A stretch of DNA of 64,000 nucleotides from Dechloromonas sp. ZY10 (GTDB lineage Bacteria; Pseudomonadota; Gammaproteobacteria; Burkholderiales; Rhodocyclaceae). The DNA lies in NCBI RefSeq assembly GCF_041378895.1, contig NZ_CP144212.1, positions 1,287,501-1,351,500 on the forward strand, written 5' to 3'. The notes under the pieces are model-generated. The model was not told the origin of the DNA. It saw only the letters and a program-made list of their open reading frames with translations, and did no database searches. Both the position numbers and the translations under genes were made by a program. This document shows, piece by piece, positions 51,691-59,454 of the stretch (position 1 is its first letter; the number at the start of each line of letters is the position of its first letter).

Positions 51691-51739
51691 CCGTCCGGCT
51701 GCTGCCGGACGGTGTGGTGTTTCCGTTCGGGAAAACACC
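51691..51739. other. Two hairpins upstream of the MFS gene
   Basis: CCGTCCGG CTGCTG CCGGACGG (51691-51712) and GGTGTTTCC ... GAAAACACC (about 51717-51739) lie in the 276-bp gap between the SDR stop and the MFS start on the minus strand. They could end the SDR transcript or shape a leader; nothing else is recognisable in the gap. Confidence 0.45.
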
Positions 51740-51802
51740 GCTGGCGACCTGTCGCGACGCCGCTGGCCTGGAGCCAGTCGGCGGCGTGCGGTCGCCGGTG
51801 TG

Positions 51803-52567
51803 TTACTTGGCGGCCATGCGGATGGCGCCATCCATGCGGATGACTTCGCCGTTGAGGTATTGGTTGCTGAAGATGTGCTCGACCAGCGCGGCGTATTCGG
51901 CCGGCTTGCCCATGCGCGACGGGAACGGCACCATCTTGCCCAGCGCGTCCTGAACGTCTTGCGGCATGCCCATCAGCATCGGGGTTTCCATGATCCCCGG
52001 GGCGATGGTCATCACGCGGATGCCGGAACGGGCGAGTTCGCGGGCAATCGGCAGGGTCATCGAAACCACGCCGCCCTTGGAGGCGGCATAGCCGGCCTGG
52101 CCGAGCTGGCCGTCAAAGGCGGCGACCGAGGCGGTGCTGACGATGACGCCGCGCTCGCCGGTTTCGTCGGCCGGGCTGGCGCTCATGATTTCAGCGGCCA
52201 GGCGGATCATGTTGAAGCTGCCGACCAGGTTGATGTTGATGGTGCGGGCAAAGCTTTCCAGCTTGTGCGCGCCTTCCTTGCCGACGACCTTCTCGGCCGG
52301 GGCGACGCCGGCGCAATTGACCAGGCCGCGCAACTGGCCCAGCGACTGGGCGACGGCGAAGGCGTTGCGGGCGCTTTCGTCATTGGTGACATCGGTCTGC
52401 ACGAAACGCGCATTGGCGCCGAGTTCCGCTTCGATCTGGGCGCCGGCTTCCGGGTTGACGTCAGCCAGTACCACCTTGCCGCCAGCGGCAACAATCATGC
52501 GGGCAGTGGCTGCGCCCAGACCGGAGGCTCCGCCGGTCACGACAAATACATTTCCTTCGATTTTCAT
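51803..52567 (-). CDS. SDR family 3-hydroxyacyl-CoA dehydrogenase type II-like oxidoreductase
   Basis: 254 aa Rossmann enzyme, start [20 protein letters not shown] (ATG 52567; SD GGAGCGAG upstream). Cofactor motif [12 protein letters not shown] (Asp favouring NAD), NCAGVAP, and catalytic S-Y-K in [20 protein letters not shown] and SKGGVV. The sequence is close in pattern to HSD10/FadB2x-type 3-hydroxyacyl-CoA dehydrogenases, including the [19 protein letters not shown] stretch. That fits beta-oxidation with the acyl-CoA dehydrogenase downstream. Confidence 0.92.
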   Translation of the reverse strand: MKIEGNVFVVTGGASGLGAATARMIVAAGGKVVLADVNPEAGAQIEAELGANARFVQTDVTNDESARNAFAVAQSLGQLRGLVNCAGVAPAEKVVGKEGAHKLESFARTININLVGSFNMIRLAAEIMSASPADETGERGVIVSTASVAAFDGQLGQAGYAASKGGVVSMTLPIARELARSGIRVMTIAPGIMETPMLMGMPQDVQDALGKMVPFPSRMGKPAEYAALVEHIFSNQYLNGEVIRMDGAIRMAAK

Positions 52568-52699
52568 GGTCTCGCTCCTGGAAAGGGTTCGGGCGCGAAC
52601 TGTAAGCAAGTGCCGGAATGCTTTCATTGCCGGATTCGATCAACTTGAATGCGCTGTTCGGATAAAGCCTTGGCGGCAAACTTGTGGCATCCTTCGGCG

Positions 52700-53788
52700 A
52701 TGCGCGAACTCCACGGTGAAAAAGGCACGATAGCCATTGCTTTTGTCCATGAGGCACTGGCTTGCCTGCGGCAGCGGGAGATCGACGAGGGCCCGATCCT
52801 GCTGGCTGCCGGGATCAGCCCCGAACTGCTGGCCTGGCCGCAGGCGCGGGTTTCGTCGGCGCATTACGGTGCTCTCTGGCATGGCATCGCCCAGGTCATC
52901 GACGACGAGTTTTTCGGCCTCGACAGTCACCCGATGCGCCCCGGCAGCTTCACCCTGATGTGTCACACCCTGATCCACGCCGAGACGCTGGAGCGTGCCT
53001 TGCGCCGCGCCCTGCGCTTTCTCAACCTGATTCTCGACGATTGGCAGGCCGAGTTGCGGGTTGTGGGCGAGCAGGCCGAGGTCGTGCTGCGCGAAGCAGT
53101 TACCCCGGCCGGCACAGCGCCGCCGCCCAAGGTGGCGTTTTCCTATGGCACCTACCTGTTGATCGTGCATGGACTGGCCTGCTGGCTGGTCGGACGGCGG
53201 ATTCCGCTTGAACATGCCGGTTTTCGCTGCCCCGAGCCAGCCTATAGTGACGAATGGCGGGTGTTGTTCGCGCAGGATCTGCGTTTCGACCAGGCGCATA
53301 CCGGCGTGACTTTTGCGGCAAGTTTTCTGGCGATGCCGAATGTCCAGAATGAGCGGACGATGAAGGCCTTCCTGCGCCAGGCACCGGCCAATTTCCTGGT
53401 CCGTTACAAGAACAGCGAGAGCGTTACCGCCCAGATTCGGCGGCGCCTGCGTGAGATTGCGCCGGAGTCGTGGCCGGATTTTCCCGAACTGGCCAAGCAG
53501 ATGCACGTTTCCCCGGCCACCCTGCGTCGGCGTCTGGAACGCGAGGGGGCACGTTACCGGACGATTCTCGACGACTTGCGCCGCGACCTGGCGATTGGCT
53601 ACCTCGGCGATGCCGGCCTGAGCATGCCGGAAATTGCCTGTGCGCTCGGCTTTACCGAACTCAGCGCCTTCTACCGTGCGTTCAAGAAGTGGACCGGGAT
53701 TGCGCCCGGCCAATACCGCGCAGCGCAACGACCGGAGGGCGGCCAGCTTGTCGCGGGCAGTTCGGGCGGCGGTCAGGGCGCTGGGTGA
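52700..53788 (+). CDS. AraC family regulator with arabinose-binding-like N-terminal domain
   Basis: 362 aa from ATG 52700 (MRELHGEKGTIAIAFVHEAL). N-terminal domain of the AraC_binding/PF12625 type (about 10-200; ISPELLAWPQARVSSAHYGA, MCHTLIHAETLERALRRALR). C-terminal double HTH at about 245-345 (FPELAKQMHVSPATLRRRLE, SMPEIACALGFTELSAFYRA, FKKWTGIAPGQYR). Divergent from the SDR gene across 132 bp, so it probably controls the SDR-MFS-ACAD group. Homologues near such genes often respond to fatty acids or related acids. Confidence 0.9.
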   Translation: MRELHGEKGTIAIAFVHEALACLRQREIDEGPILLAAGISPELLAWPQARVSSAHYGALWHGIAQVIDDEFFGLDSHPMRPGSFTLMCHTLIHAETLERALRRALRFLNLILDDWQAELRVVGEQAEVVLREAVTPAGTAPPPKVAFSYGTYLLIVHGLACWLVGRRIPLEHAGFRCPEPAYSDEWRVLFAQDLRFDQAHTGVTFAASFLAMPNVQNERTMKAFLRQAPANFLVRYKNSESVTAQIRRRLREIAPESWPDFPELAKQMHVSPATLRRRLEREGARYRTILDDLRRDLAIGYLGDAGLSMPEIACALGFTELSAFYRAFKKWTGIAPGQYRAAQRPEGGQLVAGSSGGGQGAG

Positions 53789-53818
53789 GCACCGCCGGTT
53801 GCGGGATGTAACCGGCGC

Positions 53819-54517
53819 TCAGGCGGGGAGCGCCTCAAGCGAACTGTCGGTCCTTTCGATCCGGTAGCCGTACCCGTAGACCGGGATGATCTGCCAGCCG
53901 TTTTCGGGGGCAATCTTGAGCTTGCGGCGAATTCGGCTGACGTGGGTGTCTACGGTGCGGGTATCAACATTGGCGTTGAGCCCCCACAACCTTTCGAGCA
54001 AATGCACGCGCGACAGCAGCTTTCCGTGGTGCTGGAACATGTAGCCGGCCAGTTCGAATTCCTTTTGCGTCAGTTCGATGTCCTGGCCATGCAGGCGAAT
54101 CTGGCGCAGGTCCTGATTGATTTCATAAACCCCGATCTGGATGACGGTGGGCGGCTTGATCCGGCGGCCCAGCGACTCGATCCGGGCGAGCAGTTCCATG
54201 CACTTTGCCGGCTTGACCAGGTAATCGTCGGCGCCGCCGCGCAGTGCATTGACGATGTCGATTTCGGCGTCGCGGGCGGTGACGAAAATCACCGGGATGC
54301 TCCAGCCGATGTTTTCGCGAATCCATTTCAGGGCCAACTGGCCGGAACTGTCGGGCAGGTTCCAGTCAAGCAGCAACAGGTCGAACTGCTCGTGCGCGAG
54401 CGATTCGAGAAAGGATTTTGCGGTCCCGTAGCATTTGCAGCTGTGCTGGGCTGTGCCCAGCCACAACTGGTAAAGCTCCTGTTGGGCAAGATCGTCTTCG
54501 AGGATGCCGATACGCAT
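53819..54517 (-). CDS. OmpR/PhoB family response regulator (orphan)
   Basis: 232 aa from MRIGILEDDLAQQELYQLWL. Receiver domain with acidic pair EDD, phospho-Asp in LLLLDWNLPDSSG, the Thr of VIFVTARD and Lys of YLVKPAK. C-terminal winged helix at about 130-225 (LTQKEFELAGYMFQHHGKLL, THVSRIRRKLKI, YGYGYRIER). No histidine kinase gene is adjacent in operon arrangement; the nearest kinases are 1.7 kb away on the other strand. Targets unknown. Confidence 0.9.
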   Translation of the reverse strand: MRIGILEDDLAQQELYQLWLGTAQHSCKCYGTAKSFLESLAHEQFDLLLLDWNLPDSSGQLALKWIRENIGWSIPVIFVTARDAEIDIVNALRGGADDYLVKPAKCMELLARIESLGRRIKPPTVIQIGVYEINQDLRQIRLHGQDIELTQKEFELAGYMFQHHGKLLSRVHLLERLWGLNANVDTRTVDTHVSRIRRKLKIAPENGWQIIPVYGYGYRIERTDSSLEALPA

Positions 54518-54655
54518 GACTGGGCGACAGAAAAAATGACGATGCCCAAATTCTAACGCCAAGTCGCTGCCTTGCGGCGTATCGGTGAGGTACGGCTGCT
54601 TTTGCCGGACCGGGGCCGAAGGGCCCCGGAGTCTGCAATCTGCGGTTTGCCCGGT

Positions 54656-54928
54656 TCAGCGTTGCAGGCATTGTTCAAAGGCGGCCTCGGCGCCGGGGGT
54701 GAAATGATAGCGGGCAAACAGGCGTTGCAAGCGGGGGCTGCGCAGCTTGGCGGTAGCGGCAAACCAGATGCCGATGCGGCGGCCCTGCTTGACCAGGGTG
54801 CTGAAGGCGTAGTGCCATTCGCGGGCTTCGGCGAGGCGTTCAATGACCTGGCGCTCGTCGCTGATGCTGACTCCGGCGCGCTTGAGCGATTGAACGAAGG
54901 CGGTGGATTCGGTTTGATTGACGAACAT
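54656..54928 (-). CDS. Small hypothetical protein, 90 aa
   Basis: MFVNQTESTAFVQSLKRAGV starts after a usable SD (AAGGAAAAAGCC). Basic, helical, with SISDERQVIERLAEAREWHY in the middle and a C-terminal RLFARYHFTPGAEAAFEQCL. No family recognised. The gap of 138 bp to the response regulator holds nothing I can name. Codon use looks native, so I think it is real. Confidence 0.55.
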   Translation of the reverse strand: MFVNQTESTAFVQSLKRAGVSISDERQVIERLAEAREWHYAFSTLVKQGRRIGIWFAATAKLRSPRLQRLFARYHFTPGAEAAFEQCLQR

Positions 54929-55274
54929 GGCTTTTTCCTTTTGCTGTGATGCCTGTGTCCGAATAACGCATTGCCCCGGGGAGTGGGCTGACCGGATTTT
55001 GTGCGACTTGTGTAAGCGTTGTTGACCAACTGACGCGGCAAGGAGGCGTGCCGCGCTTGCCGGTGTCCGGCGCTGGGATGCGGCAACACCGGGGGGGGGG
55101 CCGACCGGCAGGGGGGGGCGGTTGCTTTAGGCGATCCGCGATGGCGATCGAACCGACAACGGTGGCAATTATCCGGAGCGGTCGGGAGCGGGAGAAACAG
55201 GGGCTTTTCACGGTCGACCGTGAATATCGCCCTATTTGCCTGGTTGTGTTTTCCGTTCGGGCGGGGGCTGCACT
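54929..55274. other. Intergenic region with palindrome and G-runs
   Basis: 346 bp between two minus-strand genes. 55090-55130 holds runs of nine and eight G around GCCGACCGGCA. The palindrome element is at 55205-55240. The promoter of the small gene at 54928 should be near 54950-55020. No ORF is supported. Confidence 0.5.
55205..55240. repeat. Dispersed palindrome element, perfect core with extended arms
   Basis: TTCACGGTCGACCGTGAA (55207-55224) is an 18-bp perfect palindrome followed by TATCGCCCTATTT. 50 bp beyond the stop of the minus-strand gene at 55275. Confidence 0.85.
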
Positions 55275-55955
55275 TCAGTGGCGCCAGGCGGCCTTGAACC
55301 AGCTGCGTTCGATCAGAGGCCGACTCAGCCAGCGCGGCCATATTCCGTGGGACGGAGTGGGTGTGACCAGGGGGGGCATGGCAATCAGGGTCAGGCACTC
55401 GGGGTGTGCCTGGCGAAATGCCGAGTAGGCGGCATCGAGCGGCAGGCAGCAGGCGGTTGATCCACCTGCGCGGGAGTGCACCAGGTATTCGCGCAATGCG
55501 GGCATGATCCGGCGCGACAGTGCGTAACAGACGGTGCTGGCCAGTTCCTGGCGGGTGCTGCCCCAGCGGGGAGGCTGGCCGCTATCGGGCAGCGGCTCGT
55601 CGTGGCCGAGATAGGTGAAGTCCCATTCCTCAGTGCATAGCGGCCACAGCAGGTTGAGTCCCGGAGCATCGGTGCGTGGGTCAAGGTGCAACTGGGCCTC
55701 GCAGATCAGGACGCTGGCGAGGTTGGCGGCAATCGCCTCGTCGATGATCGTCAGGTGCGCTTCAAAGCGATGTCGGGCATCGATGTCGGGAAAACCGTCG
55801 GCACTGCCCGGAGAGGGGGGAGTCACCCAGCGCACCTGCCGGTCGTCGATCTCCAGACCGTGTGCAGCCAGTTCGGAAGCGGCCCTCTCGCGGGGCTTTG
55901 TGCCGGACGAGAGATTGAGGATGTAAATGCGGTCAAAGTGGCGGAGCAGATTCAT
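55275..55955 (-). CDS. Glycosyltransferase family 25-like protein (putative)
   Basis: 226 aa from MNLLRHFDRIYILNLSSGTK with GGAG upstream; a longer frame to 55985 is less likely. The opening FDRIYILNL...RERAASELAAHGLEI is the pattern of LPS glycosyltransferases of family GT25 (IYVINL..R..R). The usual E-D-D motif after the second strand is replaced by ICEAQLHLD, so catalytic competence is doubtful. TYLGHDEPLP and the later TVCYALSRRIMPAL fit the family's middle. No other surface polysaccharide genes are near. Confidence 0.5.
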   Translation of the reverse strand: MNLLRHFDRIYILNLSSGTKPRERAASELAAHGLEIDDRQVRWVTPPSPGSADGFPDIDARHRFEAHLTIIDEAIAANLASVLICEAQLHLDPRTDAPGLNLLWPLCTEEWDFTYLGHDEPLPDSGQPPRWGSTRQELASTVCYALSRRIMPALREYLVHSRAGGSTACCLPLDAAYSAFRQAHPECLTLIAMPPLVTPTPSHGIWPRWLSRPLIERSWFKAAWRH

Positions 55956-56066
55956 GGCGCATCTCCCAAAGCCGATGTGAGTCATTTAAGCCGTGGGAGG
56001 CAGGACGTCTGTGGCCGGATTGTTAAATCTTTGCGCCCCGGGCCGGGGTCTAGGCAAGGCAGCGAA

Positions 56067-56080
56067 CTGATCCAGATCAA
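56067..56080. promoter_or_regulatory. FNR/CRP-type site
   Basis: CTGATCCAGATCAA differs from the FNR consensus TTGAT-N4-ATCAA by one base. It lies 111 bp before the histidine kinase start at 56191 and 112 bp before the divergent gene at 55955. An oxygen- or NO-responsive regulator could act here. Confidence 0.45.
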
Positions 56081-56190
56081 AAAGGTCGGATCGGTGTCGG
56101 GTAGTATTCGAGGAATTGTTACTTTTGTCAGATTATGTCGTTGTTGTGTATTGATCCTTGGCCTGCGACCTGTCCTTACCGGAGTGGTCG

Positions 56191-59100
56191 GTGACTGCTC
56201 TCCCGCATCGCCGGCAACCTCCGGGGGGCTTGCTGCGCCGGCATTTCGCCGGTCTGGTCCTGCTCCTGATGGGCGTGGCCGGGTTGCTGACCTGGTTCCT
56301 CGCCGATAGCCGCGAGCGGTTGCTGCGTCATGAACAGGCCCATCTGGATAAACTGGTCCAGGTTCAGGGGGCGGCCCTGCAGCAACAACTTGCGGCTGGC
56401 GCAGGCTTGCTGCAGGCAGTGGTTTTTCCGGAGGGGCGGCAGCGAGTCTTCGCCGAGCGCGAGTTTGCCCGCCTCGCCGCCGTGGCCGGGCGGGACAGCA
56501 CCCTGCTCCTGCTCGACACGCGCGGGCGGGTGATAGCCGGTAATCGCAGCGAGCTGCATGGTCGCGCCTGGCCCAACCGAGCGGATTTGGTGCGTGCCCG
56601 GGGAGGGGCTGAAGAAGTGGTGAGTCTGACTTCCCTGCCTGTGTCCGGGGGGGATGGGCCGCCACGCTTTGCGCTGTCGCGCCGTCTTGGCGATTCGGCC
56701 GGGCGGTTTGCCGGCATGGCGATCCTGGCTATCGAGGCGCCGCCGCTGGCCCGCCAGCTGGCGACCCTGCTGTATGCCCCGGATTTGCGAGTCCGTCTGG
56801 AGCATGCCGATGGCCGGGAAATCGTGCTCGCCGGCGCCTCCTCCTCGGGATCGGCACAGCTGGTGGCGGCGACTGCGCTGGCGGTGCCGGATCTGGCGGC
56901 GAGCGCTCAGCCTCGCCTGATCCTTGCCCGCGACCGTGCGGCGGTACTCGCCGAATGGCGGCGCCAGGCCTGGTGGGGTGGTGCTCTGACCCTGGCTGTG
57001 GTGGTTGCGAGTCTGGGGGCCTGGTTGTGGCATCGGCGGCGATTGGCTGCCGGCATGACCTTGCTGTTGCGCAAGCAGGCATTGGTTGATTCGGCTTCCG
57101 AGGGGATTTACGTCCTTGATGGTGCGGGCCGGGTGGTCGATGCCAATCCTGCCTTCTACAGCTTGCTCGGCTTGCAGCCACAGCCCGCTGGCGTGCTGCG
57201 GCTGGAGGCGTTCGACAATGCGCTACCCGATCCCGAGGCGGTGCTCACCCATCTGCGAGGCTTGCTCCAGGGCAGTCATCCAGCCCGTTATGCCAGCGTT
57301 TATCGCCGGGTCGGCGGGGCGACCCTGGAGGTCGAGGTGAGTACCTGGATTCTCCGCGACGGCAATGAGTCTTTGGTTTGCGCTTCATTCCGCGACTTGT
57401 CCGAGCAAAAGCGGATGCTGGCGCAGCTTGCCGCCCGCGAGGCCGAATTGCGGGCAATCCTCAATTCCGAACCGGAGTGTGTCAAGGTCGTGGGCCACGA
57501 CGGTCGGGTTTTGTTGATGAACCCGGCTGGTTTGCAGATGGTGGGGGCAACCGGGAGCGATGAAGTGATCGGCCAGCCGGTCTTGGCGCTGATCGCGCCG
57601 GAGGACCGGGAGGCATTTGCCGCATTCCAGCAGCGGGTGCTTGCCGGCGAACCCGAGGTGCTGGAGTTTTCCATCGTCGGCCTGCACGGGCAGCGGCGGC
57701 GAATGGAGTCGCATGCCGTGCCCCTGCGCGATGATCGGGGGACGGTTGCTTCGGTGCTGGCGGTGACTCGCGATGTCAGCGAAAGGCAGCAGATGCTGGG
57801 GGAACTGCGCCGCCTGCAGCAAGCCATCGAACAAAGCCCGGAAGGGGTTTGCATTACCGATGCGCGAGGGGTGATCGAATACGTCAATCCAGCGTTTGTC
57901 AGTGCTTCCGGTTATTCGCGTGAAGAGTTGCTGGGCAGCAATCCGCGCATGCTCAGGTCGGAACAGACAGCCGGCAGGGTCTATCAGGACCTTTGGGCGA
58001 CCCTGGTGGCCGGCCGGGTGTGGTCCGGCGAACTGGTGAACCGGCGCAAGGACGGCGGGCTCTACGTTGAGTCGGAGGTCATTTCGCCTGTTTTCGACGA
58101 GACGGGGAAAATCACGCACTACCTGGCGGTAAAACAGGATGTGACCGAGAAAAAGCGTCTGGAGCAAGAGCTCGAACAGCACCGCAGTCAGCTTGAGCAG
58201 CTGGTGACCCAGCGTACGGCAGAGCTTGAGCAGGCCAACAGCCAGCTGGCCGAGGCGCGTGACCAGGCCGCCGCAGCCGCACGCACCAAGGCGACTTTCC
58301 TGTCTAACATGAGCCACGAAATCCGTACTCCGATGAACGGCATCATCGGCTTGCTGCATCTGGCCCAGCGCGATGCCGGCTCGCCCCGTCTCAAATCCTG
58401 TCTGCAGAAGATGGAGCATGCCGCCGGGCATCTGCTGACCTTGATCAACGATATTCTCGATTTGTCCAAAATCGATGCCGGCAAGCTGACCCTGGAATCG
58501 GTACCGGTGAACCTCCCGGCCATCGTTGCCGACGTGGCTTCGATTGTCGGCGTTACCGCGCGCAGCAAAAATCTGGAACTGATGACTGAACTGGCTCCGC
58601 TGCCCGGGCCCTTGTACGGCGATCCGACCCGGATCACCCAAGCCTTGCTCAATTACGCATCGAATGCAGTCAAATTCACTGCGGCCGGGCGGGTCGGAAT
58701 TGCCGTTCGGGTTCTTGAGCAGAGCGCCGATTCGGCGCTGTTGCGGCTGGAGGTTAGCGATAGCGGCCCGGGGATTGCGCCCGAGGTTCTGCCGCGCCTG
58801 TTCCAGGCCTTTGAACAGGCCGACAGTTCAACCACGAGAATCTACAAGGGTACCGGGCTGGGCTTGGCGATTACCCGGCAACTGGCCGGACTGATGGGGG
58901 GCGAGGTCGGTGTCGAGAGCCTGCCCGGGGCGGGCTCAACCTTCTGGTTGACGCTGCGCCTGGCACGCCATGGAGAAACGCTTGTTGCCGAAGCGCAGTT
59001 GCCGGACGAACTGGAAGTGAAAATCCGCGAAAACTTCACCGGCCGCCGGGTTTTGCTGGCGGAAGATGAGCCGATCAATCAGGAAATCGCCTGTGCCCTG

Positions 59101-59445
59101 CTTGAGGAACTGGGGTTGGCGGTGAGCGTTGCCGAGAACGGGCAGCGGGCTGTCGATCTCGCCTGCAGCGGTGATTTTTCCCTGATCCTGATGGATATGC
59201 AGATGCCGGTCCTCGACGGTCTGGCCGCCACCCGCGAAATCCGCCGCCGGTGTCCTGCGGCGCCGCCGATCGTGGCGATGACGGCGAATGCCTTCAGCGA
59301 GGATCGGGAACGCTGCCGGGCTGCCGGCATGGATGATTTCATTGCCAAGCCGATTGATCTGAAGAAATTCCATCGCACCCTGTGGCGTGCGCTGCACGGT
59401 CCGCGCCCCGTCCTGCGCCTGGTGGCAGCGGACGAAAGGGGTTAG
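56191..59445 (+). CDS. Hybrid sensor histidine kinase with three PAS domains and receiver
   Basis: 1084 aa from a GTG at 56191 with GGAG six bases upstream; the frame is open to a TTG at 56158. Two membrane segments (about 20-40 and 260-280) flank a periplasmic sensor region. Then three PAS domains (about 300-400, 420-535, 545-665), a short coiled coil, HisKA with FLSNMSHEIRTPMNG (phospho-His), HATPase (NYASNAVKFT, DSGPGIAPE, GTGLGLAIT) and a C-terminal receiver (AEDEPINQE, LILMDMQMPVLDG, Lys in FIAKPID). No Hpt domain is present in it; the convergent kinase at 59455 has one. All phosphorylation residues are intact. Confidence 0.93.
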   Translation: MTALPHRRQPPGGLLRRHFAGLVLLLMGVAGLLTWFLADSRERLLRHEQAHLDKLVQVQGAALQQQLAAGAGLLQAVVFPEGRQRVFAEREFARLAAVAGRDSTLLLLDTRGRVIAGNRSELHGRAWPNRADLVRARGGAEEVVSLTSLPVSGGDGPPRFALSRRLGDSAGRFAGMAILAIEAPPLARQLATLLYAPDLRVRLEHADGREIVLAGASSSGSAQLVAATALAVPDLAASAQPRLILARDRAAVLAEWRRQAWWGGALTLAVVVASLGAWLWHRRRLAAGMTLLLRKQALVDSASEGIYVLDGAGRVVDANPAFYSLLGLQPQPAGVLRLEAFDNALPDPEAVLTHLRGLLQGSHPARYASVYRRVGGATLEVEVSTWILRDGNESLVCASFRDLSEQKRMLAQLAAREAELRAILNSEPECVKVVGHDGRVLLMNPAGLQMVGATGSDEVIGQPVLALIAPEDREAFAAFQQRVLAGEPEVLEFSIVGLHGQRRRMESHAVPLRDDRGTVASVLAVTRDVSERQQMLGELRRLQQAIEQSPEGVCITDARGVIEYVNPAFVSASGYSREELLGSNPRMLRSEQTAGRVYQDLWATLVAGRVWSGELVNRRKDGGLYVESEVISPVFDETGKITHYLAVKQDVTEKKRLEQELEQHRSQLEQLVTQRTAELEQANSQLAEARDQAAAAARTKATFLSNMSHEIRTPMNGIIGLLHLAQRDAGSPRLKSCLQKMEHAAGHLLTLINDILDLSKIDAGKLTLESVPVNLPAIVADVASIVGVTARSKNLELMTELAPLPGPLYGDPTRITQALLNYASNAVKFTAAGRVGIAVRVLEQSADSALLRLEVSDSGPGIAPEVLPRLFQAFEQADSSTTRIYKGTGLGLAITRQLAGLMGGEVGVESLPGAGSTFWLTLRLARHGETLVAEAQLPDELEVKIRENFTGRRVLLAEDEPINQEIACALLEELGLAVSVAENGQRAVDLACSGDFSLILMDMQMPVLDGLAATREIRRRCPAAPPIVAMTANAFSEDRERCRAAGMDDFIAKPIDLKKFHRTLWRALHGPRPVLRLVAADERG

Positions 59446-59454
59446 CAGGCAGCC

